This document shows positions 19,971-30,198 of a stretch of 64,000 bases of DNA, piece after piece. The notes below the pieces were generated by a model. It saw nothing but the letters and a program-made list of their open reading frames with translations, ran no database searches and was not told the DNA's origin. The stretch's first letter is position 1. Each line of letters begins with the position of its first letter. The stretch comes from Corallococcus soli (GTDB taxonomy: Bacteria; Myxococcota; Myxococcia; Myxococcales; Myxococcaceae), in NCBI RefSeq assembly GCF_014930455.1, contig NZ_JAAIYO010000007.1, forward strand, positions 124,001 to 188,000. The letters run 5' to 3'. The translations under genes and the position numbers were made by a program.

Positions 19971-20899
19971 GACTTCCGACTCCGGGACGCGGCGGCTTCA
20001 CGCTGCTGGAGACGATGGTCGCCATGGCCATCCTCAGCGTGGCGCTGATGGCCATCTTCGACCTCAACGCGGGCGCGGTCTCCAACCACGTCTACACCAA
20101 GCGGCTCACCGTCGCGTCGCTGCTGGCCCGCTCGAAGATGACGGACCTGGAGCAGACGCTCTACGACGACGGCTTCGACGTCGACGACGACGAGCAGTCC
20201 GGCGACTTCTCCGACGAGGGCTGGCCCCAGTTCAAGTGGCGCGCGCGCATCATCGCGCCCAAGACGGACGGCGTGACGCCGGACCAGCTCATCGGCGCCA
20301 TCTTCAACCTGCCCATGGGCGGCGGCGGCGACAGCGGCGACCCGCTGGGCGGGCTCGCGGGCCTGTTCGGCGGCGCGGGCGGGGGTGACAAGGGCGGCGG
20401 CTCAGGCACCACCACGGCCAGCCCGCTGGGCGGGGCCGCGATGGGCATGGCGCAGCCCATGTTCACGCAGATGGTGGATCAGCTCACCAAGGCCGTGCGC
20501 GAGGTGCACCTCACCGTGTACTGGAAGGAAGGCACCCAGGTGGAGAGCGTGGACGTGGTGACGCACGTGGTGTCGCTGGGGCCCGGCGGCGACCGCAACG
20601 GCGGCTTCACGCCCAACGCGGCGGGCGGCGGCACGGCGGGCGCCCGGGACCAGTGGGTGGACGCCACCGGCCGCGTGGTGGACAACCCCATCCCCGGCCC
20701 CAACGGCGGCATGTTGGATCCGAACACGCGCCAGCCGCTGCGCAACCGCCAGCAGGTGCTGGATGAACTCAACCGGGGCGGCGGTCAGCAGCCGGGCACG
20801 GGCGGCATCAACCCGCGCGCGCCGGGCGGCGGCATCTTCGGCGGCGGACGCGGGGGCTTCCCCAACCTGCCGCTGCCGGGACGGGGGCCCATCCGATGA
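19967..20899 (+). CDS. gspI: T2SS minor pseudopilin GspI, enlarged
   Basis: The 310-residue prepilin has the leader MRLPTPGRGG and then FTLLETMVAMAILSVALMAIFD, the standard class III signal with Glu at position 5. GspI is usually about 120-130 residues. Here it carries a Gly-rich insert (about residues 112-160, many GGG runs) and a Gly/Pro/Arg-rich C-terminal extension of about 100 residues ending LPLPGRGPIR. The canonical parts (SLLARSKMTDLEQTL, VREVHLTVYWKEG, VVTHV) are still recognisable on both sides of the insert. GspI initiates the tip complex of the pseudopilus. It overlaps gspH and gspJ by ATGA junctions, implying tight translational coupling. Confidence 0.9.
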   Translation: MRLPTPGRGGFTLLETMVAMAILSVALMAIFDLNAGAVSNHVYTKRLTVASLLARSKMTDLEQTLYDDGFDVDDDEQSGDFSDEGWPQFKWRARIIAPKTDGVTPDQLIGAIFNLPMGGGGDSGDPLGGLAGLFGGAGGGDKGGGSGTTTASPLGGAAMGMAQPMFTQMVDQLTKAVREVHLTVYWKEGTQVESVDVVTHVVSLGPGGDRNGGFTPNAAGGGTAGARDQWVDATGRVVDNPIPGPNGGMLDPNTRQPLRNRQQVLDELNRGGGQQPGTGGINPRAPGGGIFGGGRGGFPNLPLPGRGPIR

Positions 20900-21570
20900 G
20901 ACGGCACGCACGCGGCTTCACGCTGATGGAGATCATGGTCGCGGTGTCCATCACCGCGCTCATGGGCACCGTCGTGGCCATGGCCTTCCAGACGGGCATC
21001 AACGCCAAGGAGGTGGTGGAGGGCGAGGCGGAGCGCTACCGCATGGTGCGCGTGTCGCTCAACCGCATGGCGCGGGAGATCGGCTCCGCCTACGTGAGCG
21101 ACCGCTACGACCTGCGCCGCTTCCGCGACCAGAACGACCGGCCCACCAACTTCGTGGGCGAACGCGACAAGCTGCTCTTCACCACGTTTTCGCACCAGCG
21201 CCTGTACACGGACGTGAAGGAGTCCGACCAGGCGGTGGTGGAGTACTTCGTGGAGAACTCCACGGAGCGCGCCACGCGCCAGCGCCTGGACTTGAAGCGC
21301 CGGGTGAACCCCAACGTGGGTGAGCGAATGGACCGGGGCGGCACCACGGACGTGCTCTTCGAGGGCGTCAAGAGCGTGGAGTTCGCCTACTGGGATTCGG
21401 AGAAGAAGGAGTGGGATGACGAGTGGGACACGCGGCGCACGGAGAAGAAGTCCATCCTCCCCACGCGCGTGCGCATCACCGTCGTCGCCCTGGACGAGTC
21501 GGGCAAGGAGGCGCGCTACACCACGCAGACGCGCATCGTGCTCAACACGGAACTGCCGAGGTTCAACTGA
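20896..21570 (+). CDS. gspJ: T2SS minor pseudopilin GspJ
   Basis: The 224-residue prepilin has the short leader MRRHARG and FTLMEIMVAVSITALMGTVVA, with Glu at mature position 5. The head contains RMVRVSLNRMAREIGSAYVSD and a long beta-rich body ending with the typical VRITVVALDESGKEARYTTQTRIVLNTEL. GspJ joins GspI and GspK in the pseudopilus tip. It overlaps gspI by four bases (ATGA), and its TGA shares one base with the gspK start (TGATG). Confidence 0.95.
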   Translation: MRRHARGFTLMEIMVAVSITALMGTVVAMAFQTGINAKEVVEGEAERYRMVRVSLNRMAREIGSAYVSDRYDLRRFRDQNDRPTNFVGERDKLLFTTFSHQRLYTDVKESDQAVVEYFVENSTERATRQRLDLKRRVNPNVGERMDRGGTTDVLFEGVKSVEFAYWDSEKKEWDDEWDTRRTEKKSILPTRVRITVVALDESGKEARYTTQTRIVLNTELPRFN

Positions 21571-23018
21571 TGGCCCCCTCCTTCTTCCGGCAGGTGTCCC
21601 GCCGTCGCAAGCAGGCCCCGGCCGCCGTCCAGGCCCCGGGCGCGCTGACCACGAAGGCCGTGCGCCGCGACAAGCGCTCGCGCGGCGTGGCGCTCATCAT
21701 CGCCATCGTCTCCATCGCGCTGCTCACGGTGGTGGCCACGGAGTTCGCGTACAACAGCCGGGTGGACCTGCAGCTGGCGGCCAACCAGCGTGATGAAGTG
21801 CGCGCCTACTACATGGCCCGCTCGGGCCTGGCGCTGGGGCGGCTGTTGATGCGCTTCCAGAAGCAGGTGGACCAGACGCCCATCCCCAACCCCATGGCCA
21901 TGCTGGGCCAGCTGGGCGCGATGATGGGCGGGGGCCAGGCGCCCGGCGCCGCGGGGCAGGCGTTCCAGCCGCAGTCGCTCAACATCCAGCTGTGGAAGCT
22001 GGCGCGGGTGGACTGCCACATGCTCAAGGGGCTGGTGAAGAGCGAAGGCGCGCAGGTGGAGGACGACAGCGGCGGCGGCACCCGGAGCCGGCTGGAGAAT
22101 GATCCGGTGGACGTGGACCCGAACTTCCAGATGGAGGACGGGGACGGTGCGGGCGGCGCGGCCGCGCAGATGGCGTCGCAGATGCAGCGCCGGTCCTTCG
22201 GCGGCTTCGAGGGCTGCTTCCTGGCGACCATCACCGACGAGGAGGAGAAGCTCAACGTCATGCGCCTGAACACCGGCGGCGCGGAGGCGCAGGCCACCGC
22301 GGCGCGCATGCTGGACATGCTCGGCGACAAGCGCTTCGAATTCCTCTGGCAGCAGGACGACGCGAACAAGGTGCGCTCCACGCCGGAGGAGACCCTCATC
22401 GCGCTGAAGGACTGGGCGGACGAGGACCCCTCGCAGTCGGCGCTCAACCGCCAGGACCCCACGAACCCCTTCGCCGTGGGCTTCGCGGACGAGGGCTCCC
22501 CCTACAGCCGCTACGAGCCGCGCTACGAGGTCAAGAACGGGCGCTTCGACAGCCTGGACGAGCTGTACCGCGTCCACGGCGTCAACGACCGCTTCATGGC
22601 GGCCTTCCGCGACCGGCTCACGGTGTATCCGGACATCAACTCCAAGCCGAACATCAACACCGACGACCCCATCATGCTGGGGCTGGCCATCATGTCCGCG
22701 GCGGACCCGAACCGTCCGGACCCGCGCCTGACGGATCCGGTGTTCCTCAACGAGCTCATCAGCCGCATCCGCGCCGCGCGCATGTTCAGCTTCTTCGGCA
22801 TGTCGGTGCAGGACTTCCTGGGCGTGGTGGAGCAGGCGGGCATCGCGGTCAACCCGCTCATCAAGGGCAACGTCGCGCAGAACCGCTACCTGGGCGACAA
22901 GAGCAAGACATTCACCATCAAGTCCGTGGGAGAAGCGGGCAGCGTCCAGAAGACGCTCACCGCGGTCATCCGCCTGGACGACGGGCTGGGCAAGCTCGTG
23001 TATTACAGAGAGGAATAG
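21570..23018 (+). CDS. gspK: T2SS minor pseudopilin GspK
   Basis: This 482-residue pseudopilin is the largest of the set, as expected for GspK. It has an unusually long basic leader of about 38 residues before the processing site Gly|VALIIAIVSIALLTVVATEF. Like other GspK proteins it has no Glu at position 5, which fits a position at the very tip. The body includes ANQRDEVRAYYMARSGLALG, the Asp-rich region that can bind calcium, and the two-lobed domain typical of the T2SSK family (PNINTDDPIML). It has a Gly/Met/Ala-rich insert near residues 105-135. The start is the ATG overlapping the gspJ stop. Confidence 0.94.
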   Translation: MAPSFFRQVSRRRKQAPAAVQAPGALTTKAVRRDKRSRGVALIIAIVSIALLTVVATEFAYNSRVDLQLAANQRDEVRAYYMARSGLALGRLLMRFQKQVDQTPIPNPMAMLGQLGAMMGGGQAPGAAGQAFQPQSLNIQLWKLARVDCHMLKGLVKSEGAQVEDDSGGGTRSRLENDPVDVDPNFQMEDGDGAGGAAAQMASQMQRRSFGGFEGCFLATITDEEEKLNVMRLNTGGAEAQATAARMLDMLGDKRFEFLWQQDDANKVRSTPEETLIALKDWADEDPSQSALNRQDPTNPFAVGFADEGSPYSRYEPRYEVKNGRFDSLDELYRVHGVNDRFMAAFRDRLTVYPDINSKPNINTDDPIMLGLAIMSAADPNRPDPRLTDPVFLNELISRIRAARMFSFFGMSVQDFLGVVEQAGIAVNPLIKGNVAQNRYLGDKSKTFTIKSVGEAGSVQKTLTAVIRLDDGLGKLVYYREE

Positions 23019-23019
23019 C

Positions 23020-24627
23020 ATGGCCCGCATTCTTGGCCTGGACCTCGGCAGCCACTCCGTGAAGGGGGTGGTGCTGGACTCCGGAACGAAAAGCCACACC
23101 ACCCAGGCCTTCGCCGAGGTGCGCCGCGCGCAGGAAGGCGAGCGCCCGGAGACGCTGCGCGCCGCGGTGGAGGCGCTGCTCCAGCAGATGCCGGAGGGGC
23201 ACGTGGATCAGGTCGTCATCGCCCTGCCCGGCCCGTCGCTCACCACGCATACGGTGAGCCTGCCCTTCTCCGACGCCAAGCGCGTGGAGGCGACGCTGCC
23301 CTTCGAGGTCGGCAGCCAGCTGCCGTTCGACATCTCGGAGGTCGTCTACGACTACCAGGTGGTCGGCCAGAAGGACACCGGCGGCAAGGACAAGGCGGCG
23401 GACCTGCTGGTGGGCGTGGTGCGCAAGGAGGAGCTCCAGTCGCTGCTGGCGCTGCTCACGGGGCTCAACCTGGACCCGCGCGTCATCACCCACCCGGCGC
23501 TCGCGTACCAGAACCTCTTCGCCCAGGCGCCCGGCCTCTTCGAGAGCGTGGGCGAGGGCGGCAGCGTGGCGGTGGTGGACATCGGCCATGAGCGCACGTC
23601 GGTGGCCATTGGCCGGCCGGGCCAGGGCGTGGAGTTCGCGCGCACCTTCTCCGGCGGCGGACGCGACCTGACGCGGGCGCTCGCCGCGGAGTTCCAGACG
23701 GCGCTGCCGGAAGCGCACCAGTGGAAGGAAGCGCACGGCGCCATGGCCAGCGCCGCGCAGGGCCCGGACGCCGAGCGCGCCGCGAACGCCTTCGTGCGCG
23801 GCCTGCAGCCGGTGCTGCGCGAACTGCGCCCGTCCTTCAAGGCCTTCACCGCGCGCACCCGGCGCCAGGTCACCGCGGTGGTGCTGGCGGGCGGCACGGC
23901 GCGGATGCCGGGCCTGGCGGAGCAGCTGTCCAAGGATTTGAACGTGCCGGTGCGCGTGCTGGCGCTGCCGGCGGACGCGGCCGGGAAGATCCCCGCCTCG
24001 GAGGCCCCCTCCGCGGCGCAGGCGTACGCGCTCGCGATGCGCGGCAACGCGGCCGGGGCCCGGGCGCCGCGCTTCAACCTGCGCCGGGGTGAGTTCGCCT
24101 TCAAGGGCGGCTACGACTACGTGAAGGACCGGCTGGGCCTCCTGGCGTCGTTCGCCGTGACGCTGCTGCTGCTGCTCGTCGCCTTCGGGGTGGTGCGCAA
24201 CACGGTGCTGGCGCGGCGCGAGGCGGAGGTGGACGCGGTGCTGTGCAAGACGACCCAGCGCATCCTGGGCACGTGCGAACAGAACTACGACCGCGCCATC
24301 AACATGCTCAAGGGCGTGGAGAGCCCCGCCGCGGCGCTGCCCTCCATGTCGGCCGTGAACCTGCTGGCGGAGATCACCCAGCGGGTGCCCCCGGAGGTGC
24401 CGGTGCGGTTTGATCGCATCCAGGTGGACCTGGACCGGGTGATGCTCCAGGGAGAGACGGACAGCTCCAAGCAGATCGACACGCTCTCCACCGCCTTGAA
24501 GGGCCACCGGTGCTTCAAGGACGTGAAGGAGGGCGAGGTGAAGAAGACGCGGGACGGGCAGAAGGTGACCTTCCGCCTGGACGTGCAGGTGCAGTGCCCC
24601 GGCGAGACGCAGGGGGGGGAGACCTGA
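23020..24627 (+). CDS. gspL: T2SS inner-membrane platform protein GspL (PilM-like)
   Basis: The 535-residue protein starts with an actin/FtsA-like ATPase-fold domain resembling PilM: MARILGLDLGSHSVKGVVLD (nucleotide loop), a VDIGHERTSVAIG phosphate-2-like loop near residue 189, and VVLAGGTARMPGLAEQL adenosine motif. A transmembrane helix at about 375-395 (LGLLASFAVTLLLLLVAFGVV) leads to a periplasmic ferredoxin-like domain. GspL recruits the GspE ATPase to the membrane and binds GspM. The ATG lies two bases after the gspK stop and has GAGAGGAA ahead of it. The full-length actin-like fold with the PilM motifs preserved is closer to PilM than in enterobacterial GspL. Confidence 0.93.
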   Translation: MARILGLDLGSHSVKGVVLDSGTKSHTTQAFAEVRRAQEGERPETLRAAVEALLQQMPEGHVDQVVIALPGPSLTTHTVSLPFSDAKRVEATLPFEVGSQLPFDISEVVYDYQVVGQKDTGGKDKAADLLVGVVRKEELQSLLALLTGLNLDPRVITHPALAYQNLFAQAPGLFESVGEGGSVAVVDIGHERTSVAIGRPGQGVEFARTFSGGGRDLTRALAAEFQTALPEAHQWKEAHGAMASAAQGPDAERAANAFVRGLQPVLRELRPSFKAFTARTRRQVTAVVLAGGTARMPGLAEQLSKDLNVPVRVLALPADAAGKIPASEAPSAAQAYALAMRGNAAGARAPRFNLRRGEFAFKGGYDYVKDRLGLLASFAVTLLLLLVAFGVVRNTVLARREAEVDAVLCKTTQRILGTCEQNYDRAINMLKGVESPAAALPSMSAVNLLAEITQRVPPEVPVRFDRIQVDLDRVMLQGETDSSKQIDTLSTALKGHRCFKDVKEGEVKKTRDGQKVTFRLDVQVQCPGETQGGET

Positions 24628-24628
24628 C

Positions 24629-25195
24629 ATGGCGGACATGGGAAAGCTCAAGGAAGTCTTCGCGCCCCTGCAGACGTGGTTCGAGCGGCTGAGCGACCGC
24701 GAGCGCAAGCTCGTGGGCATCGCGGGCGCGGGCGTGACGGTGTTCATCCTCTTCATCCTGCTCTTCAGCTTCGCCACCAGCGCGTCGGCCTACCGCCGGC
24801 GCACGCAGGACAAGCTGGCGAAGCTCCAGGAGGTGCAGGCGCTGGCGGCCAGCTACGGCGTCGCCCAGCAGGAGCGGCAGGCGGTGGAGCAGCAGCTCAC
24901 CAGCAGCAACGTGCGGCTCATCACGTACATCGAGGACAAGGCCACGGCCGCGGGCCTCACCGTGCCGAACATGTCGCCCAAGGGTGACGTGGGCGTGGGC
25001 GACGGGAAGATCATCGAAAGCTCCGTGGAGCTGACGTTCACCGACGTGGACCTGCGCAAGCTGACGGACTTCCTGCGCACGGTGGAGACGGGCCCGGGCA
25101 TCGTGAAGGTGAAGTACCTGCGCGTGGAGCCCCGCCCGGCCACGGACACCCTGACGGCGTGGACCACCGTCGCCACCTACCGGATGAAGCAATAG
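24629..25195 (+). CDS. gspM: T2SS inner-membrane platform protein GspM
   Basis: The 188-residue protein has a cytoplasmic N-terminus containing FERLSDRERKLVGIAG, a pattern common to GspM, one transmembrane helix (about 31-52, VTVFILFILLFSFA), a coiled-coil stretch rich in Gln and Leu, and a small ferredoxin-like periplasmic domain (VELTFTDVDLRKLTDFLRTVE). It stabilises GspL and the platform. It begins one base after the gspL stop and is followed two bases later by gspN. A second ATG three codons in is an alternative start. Confidence 0.92.
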   Translation: MADMGKLKEVFAPLQTWFERLSDRERKLVGIAGAGVTVFILFILLFSFATSASAYRRRTQDKLAKLQEVQALAASYGVAQQERQAVEQQLTSSNVRLITYIEDKATAAGLTVPNMSPKGDVGVGDGKIIESSVELTFTDVDLRKLTDFLRTVETGPGIVKVKYLRVEPRPATDTLTAWTTVATYRMKQ

Positions 25196-25197
25196 CC

Positions 25198-26178
25198 ATG
25201 GCCTCCGAAACCAAGACTGCCCGCTGGAAGCTCATCGCCGGCTACGCCGCGTTCTCGCTGGTGGCGTTCATCCTCTGCGTGCTGCTCACCTTCCCGTACG
25301 ACGCGGTCCGCACGCGCATCGTCACGGAGGCCGCGGCCCGGGGGCTCGCGGTGCGCATTGGCGGCCTGCGGCCCGGCCTGTCCGGCGTCACCGCCACCAA
25401 CGTGCGCGTGAGCAAGCCGCCCACGCCGCTGGGCGCGGAGTCCGTGGCGGCGCTCGCCCGGGGCGAGGCCGGCGGCCTGGGCCCCGAGGAGCTGGGCGAG
25501 GCGCTCACCTTCGACAGCGTGGCGCTGCGCCCCTCCCTCTTCCCGCCCGGCCTGGTGGTGAACGCGAAGGCCATGGGCGGCACGGTGCACGTCGCCGTGG
25601 GCGGCCTGAGCGCCACGTCGCTGGACGTGAACGTGAATGGACTGCAGGCGGGCGCGGGCAACCTGCCCGGCTACACCGGCGTGGACATGGAGGGCGTCCT
25701 CAACGCGAAGGTGGCGCTCACGGCGCCGGGCGCGCTCGTGCGCGGGCAGCCGGCGGACTGGTCCCAGGCGACGGGCACGGTGGCGCTGGACACGCAGGGG
25801 CTCACCATCAAGGGCGGCAAGGCGGCCATTCCCATGGGCGGAGGCCCCGCCATGCCCATGGACCTGCCGCGCGTGCTGCTGGGAGAGCTGAAGGGCGACC
25901 TCCAGTTCGACAAGGGCCTGGGCACCGTGAGGGATTTGAACCTCAAGAGCGAGGACCTGGAGGGCACGGGCTCCGGCACGGTGAAGCTGGGCAAGCGGCT
26001 GGAGTACAGCGAGCTGGGGCTCGACGTGCGGCTGAAGTTCGAGCAGGCCTTCCAGCAGCGGCTGGGCCCCCTGGCCATCGCGGTGAACATGCTGCCGCAG
26101 GACCGGGAGAACCCGGGCTACCGTGGCGGCCGGCTCACCGGCATGGTGAGCAGCCCCCGCTTCGGGCCCAAGCGCTAG
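25198..26178 (+). CDS. gspN: T2SS protein GspN
   Basis: The 326-residue protein has one N-terminal transmembrane helix (about 11-33) and then a long beta-strand-rich periplasmic region with repeated patterns such as GVTATNVRVSKPP, VHVAVGGLSATSLDVNVNGL and GDLQFDKGLGTVRDLNLKS. This layout matches GspN, an optional T2SS component distantly similar to AsmA/TamB-type proteins. Its function in secretion is not settled. The ATG at 25198 follows the gspM stop by two bases. It is the last gene of the operon, followed by two strong hairpins. Confidence 0.88.
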   Translation: MASETKTARWKLIAGYAAFSLVAFILCVLLTFPYDAVRTRIVTEAAARGLAVRIGGLRPGLSGVTATNVRVSKPPTPLGAESVAALARGEAGGLGPEELGEALTFDSVALRPSLFPPGLVVNAKAMGGTVHVAVGGLSATSLDVNVNGLQAGAGNLPGYTGVDMEGVLNAKVALTAPGALVRGQPADWSQATGTVALDTQGLTIKGGKAAIPMGGGPAMPMDLPRVLLGELKGDLQFDKGLGTVRDLNLKSEDLEGTGSGTVKLGKRLEYSELGLDVRLKFEQAFQQRLGPLAIAVNMLPQDRENPGYRGGRLTGMVSSPRFGPKR

Positions 26179-26189
26179 GCCTGGCTCCC

Positions 26190-26249
26190 GGGGACGGCGG
26201 CGGCCGTCCCCTCCTCCCGCGCCGGGGCCCGGAGTCCCCAGGGCCCCGG
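26190..26249 (+). terminator. Tandem hairpins ending the T2SS operon
   Basis: Two inverted repeats follow the gspN stop. GGGGACGG / CCGTCCCC with a 6-nt loop lies at 26190-26211, and CCGGGGCCC / GGGCCCCGG with a 10-nt loop at 26222-26249. Both would form stable GC stems. Neither is followed by a T-run. Confidence 0.6.
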
Positions 26250-26323
26250 GTTGATGCCCGCGCACGCGCCGTGTAAAGCGCTGGCGGCTGCCCCCGGTGC
26301 CGGGGGCGTTGGGAGAGGTTGGA

Positions 26324-27955
<1,632 letters not shown>

Positions 27956-27959
27956 CACC

Positions 27960-27994
27960 GCGTCAGGGGCGCCGCGCTCCGGCGCCCCTGACGC
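27960..27994. terminator. Perfect 15-bp hairpin between convergent genes
   Basis: GCGTCAGGGGCGCCG and its exact reverse complement flank the 5-nt loop CGCTC. It lies 4 nt after the FHA activator stop and 3 nt before the end of the convergent permease gene, so it probably terminates both. No T-tract is present. Confidence 0.7.
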
Positions 27995-27997
27995 GCC

Positions 27998-29974
27998 TCA
28001 CGGCTGCGCGTCGGGCGCGTGCCAGGCCGAGTGCGGCGCCGTCTGTCCGGCGCTGCGCAGGTACCAGGGCACGCTGACCACCACCAGCCGGCGCTCCCCG
28101 GACAGCAGCAGCGCGCTGCGCAGCAGCTCCGAGCGGCGGCCGTACAGCATGGCCCGGTACCAGCGCGCCTCCAGCAGCTCCGGCAGCACGATGGCGACGG
28201 TGCGCTCCGGGGACTCGGCCAGCAGCGCGTCCAGGTAGTCCAGGAGCGGCCACACCAGCGCGCGGTAGGGCGACGCGACGTGCACGAGCGGCGGAGGCCT
28301 GCGGCCGGCCTCCAGCAGCGGCCCCTGGACGAAGTGCTGCCAGTGCGAATCCAGCTCCTTCTCGTCGGTGTCCCCGCTGCAGATGTGCACGGCCCGCACG
28401 TCGTCGCTGAGCTCCAGCGCGAAGCGCAGCGCCGTCTCCGACGCATGGGACCAGCGGTCCACCGGCACCACGGCGACCATCGGAGGCGCCGGGGACAGGT
28501 GCACGGGGCGGCGCAGCTCCGTGTCCTGCCGCGTGCGCGTGTAGGCCGCGTGGACGCGCGACAGCAGCAGGATGCCCGCGGGGACGATGACGAACGCGGC
28601 CCAGCCCCCGTGCGCGAACTTGGACACGCCGACGATGACCAGCGTCAGCGCCGTCATCACCGCGCCAAAGCCGTTGAGCGCGCGGCGCCACCGCCAGCCC
28701 TCGCCCCGGTGTCGGTTCCAGTGCACCACCATGCCCGCCTGCGACAGCGTGAAGGCCATCAGCGCGCCAATGGCGAACAGCGGAATCAGCCGGTCGGTGA
28801 TGCCCCGGCAGGCAATCAGCAGCAGCGCCGCGAGCCCCGACAGGGTGAGGATGCCGCGCGACAGGGCCAGCCGCCGTCCCCGGTGCGCGAAGCCCGGCGG
28901 CAGGTAGCGCTCGCGCGCCAGCACCTGGCAGACGAGCGGGAAGCCCGCGTAGCTGGTGTTCGCGGACAGCGCGAGCACGCAGAGGATGGCGGCCATCGCC
29001 ACGAAGTAGAAGGCGCCGCGCCCCATCACCGCGGCGATGAGCTGGGACAGCACCGTCTGGTAGCCCGCGGAGCCGGGGACCGTCGCGCCCACGCCGTAGG
29101 CCCGGCACAACAGCGCGATGCCCAGCAGCATCGTGACGAGCACGCCCACGATGATGGCCAGCGTGAGGCGCGCGCGGCGGATGGCCGGGTCCCGGAAGAT
29201 GGGCACCGCGTTGCTGATGGCCTCCACGCCCGTCATCGCGGTGCAGCCGCTGGCGAAGGCGCGGATGACGAGCCACGCGCCCACGGACGCGGTGGGCAGC
29301 GCCAGGGGCGGCGGCGCCTGGATGGGCGTCGCGAGGCCCATGGCGAGCTTGTACAGGCCTACGAGCAGCACCACGGAGAGCGACCCGATGAAGAACCAGG
29401 TGGGCACGACGAACACCGCGCCCGCCTCGCTCACCCCGCGCAGGTTCACCAGCGTGAGCAGCGCCAGGATTCCCAGCGCGATGGGCAGCACGTGGGGCCT
29501 GAGCGCGGGGAACGCGGACACCAGCGCGCCCGTGCCGGCGGAGATGCCCACGGCCACGTTGAGCATGTAGTCGAGCATCAACGCGGTGGCGGCCAGCAGC
29601 CCCGCGCCCCGCCCCAGGTTCTGCCGCGCCACGGTGTAGGCGCCGCCGCCGCTCGGGTACGCGGCGATGGTCTGCGCGTAGGAGCCCGCCACGATCATCA
29701 GCAGCCCGACGATGGCGGCCGTGATGGGCAGCAGCAGCCACACGCCCGCGGGCCCCAGGGGCCGCAGCACGGTGAGGGCGGCCTCCGGCCCGTACGCGGC
29801 GGAGGACAGCGCGTCCAGTCCGAGCAGGGCCACGCCGGTGAGGACGCCCGTCTTCTCCTGCATCGCCTGGGCGCTGGTGAGCGGGCGCCCCAGCAGCAGA
29901 TCCACGAAGCCGTTGCCCCCCCGTCGCCGGGGCAGGTACGGCCTCCTGCTCCCCATGTCCGCCGTCTGAGCCAT
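27998..29974 (-). CDS. APC-superfamily permease with C-terminal UspA-like domain
   Basis: The 658-residue protein has about twelve hydrophobic helices. The first includes the amino-acid permease signature GVLTGVALLGLDALSSAAYGPEAAL, and a later one SYAQTIAAYPSGGGAYTVARQNLG matches APC transporters of the KUP/amino-acid branch. A soluble C-terminal domain of about 190 residues follows (PPMVAVVPVDRWSHASETALRFALELSDDVRAVHIC...), with the alternating strand-helix pattern of universal-stress-like domains. The start at 29974 was chosen because AGGGGG precedes it and the residues upstream are Arg/Pro-rich non-coding translation. The substrate (amino acid or potassium) cannot be read. It is divergent from an ECF sigma factor across 224 nt. 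Confidence 0.88.
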   Translation of the reverse strand: MAQTADMGSRRPYLPRRRGGNGFVDLLLGRPLTSAQAMQEKTGVLTGVALLGLDALSSAAYGPEAALTVLRPLGPAGVWLLLPITAAIVGLLMIVAGSYAQTIAAYPSGGGAYTVARQNLGRGAGLLAATALMLDYMLNVAVGISAGTGALVSAFPALRPHVLPIALGILALLTLVNLRGVSEAGAVFVVPTWFFIGSLSVVLLVGLYKLAMGLATPIQAPPPLALPTASVGAWLVIRAFASGCTAMTGVEAISNAVPIFRDPAIRRARLTLAIIVGVLVTMLLGIALLCRAYGVGATVPGSAGYQTVLSQLIAAVMGRGAFYFVAMAAILCVLALSANTSYAGFPLVCQVLARERYLPPGFAHRGRRLALSRGILTLSGLAALLLIACRGITDRLIPLFAIGALMAFTLSQAGMVVHWNRHRGEGWRWRRALNGFGAVMTALTLVIVGVSKFAHGGWAAFVIVPAGILLLSRVHAAYTRTRQDTELRRPVHLSPAPPMVAVVPVDRWSHASETALRFALELSDDVRAVHICSGDTDEKELDSHWQHFVQGPLLEAGRRPPPLVHVASPYRALVWPLLDYLDALLAESPERTVAIVLPELLEARWYRAMLYGRRSELLRSALLLSGERRLVVVSVPWYLRSAGQTAPHSAWHAPDAQP

Positions 29975-30198
29975 GGCGCCCCCTGGGCAGCAACGTGCGC
30001 ACCGGGGGCGCTGGCGGGGCCAGGGGGCCCGGCCCCGTGGATGGAGTCCGGTGGGCCGCCCGGGAGCATGGCCGCCCCAGGGTCCCTCCCTGGAGTCGCA
30101 AGGACAGCCCGGCGGCCTCCACACCCCTGCCCCCGGGGGCGATAGACCCTTTCGCGCGCCCGTTCGTTCCAGGAGGCAGACACAGGAGACCGTCCGCC

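Noticed and set aside
28019-30145. A long plus-strand frame opposite the APC permease
   Set aside because: Composition is Gln/Arg/His-rich with no structure; the permease has clear transmembrane helices and motifs.
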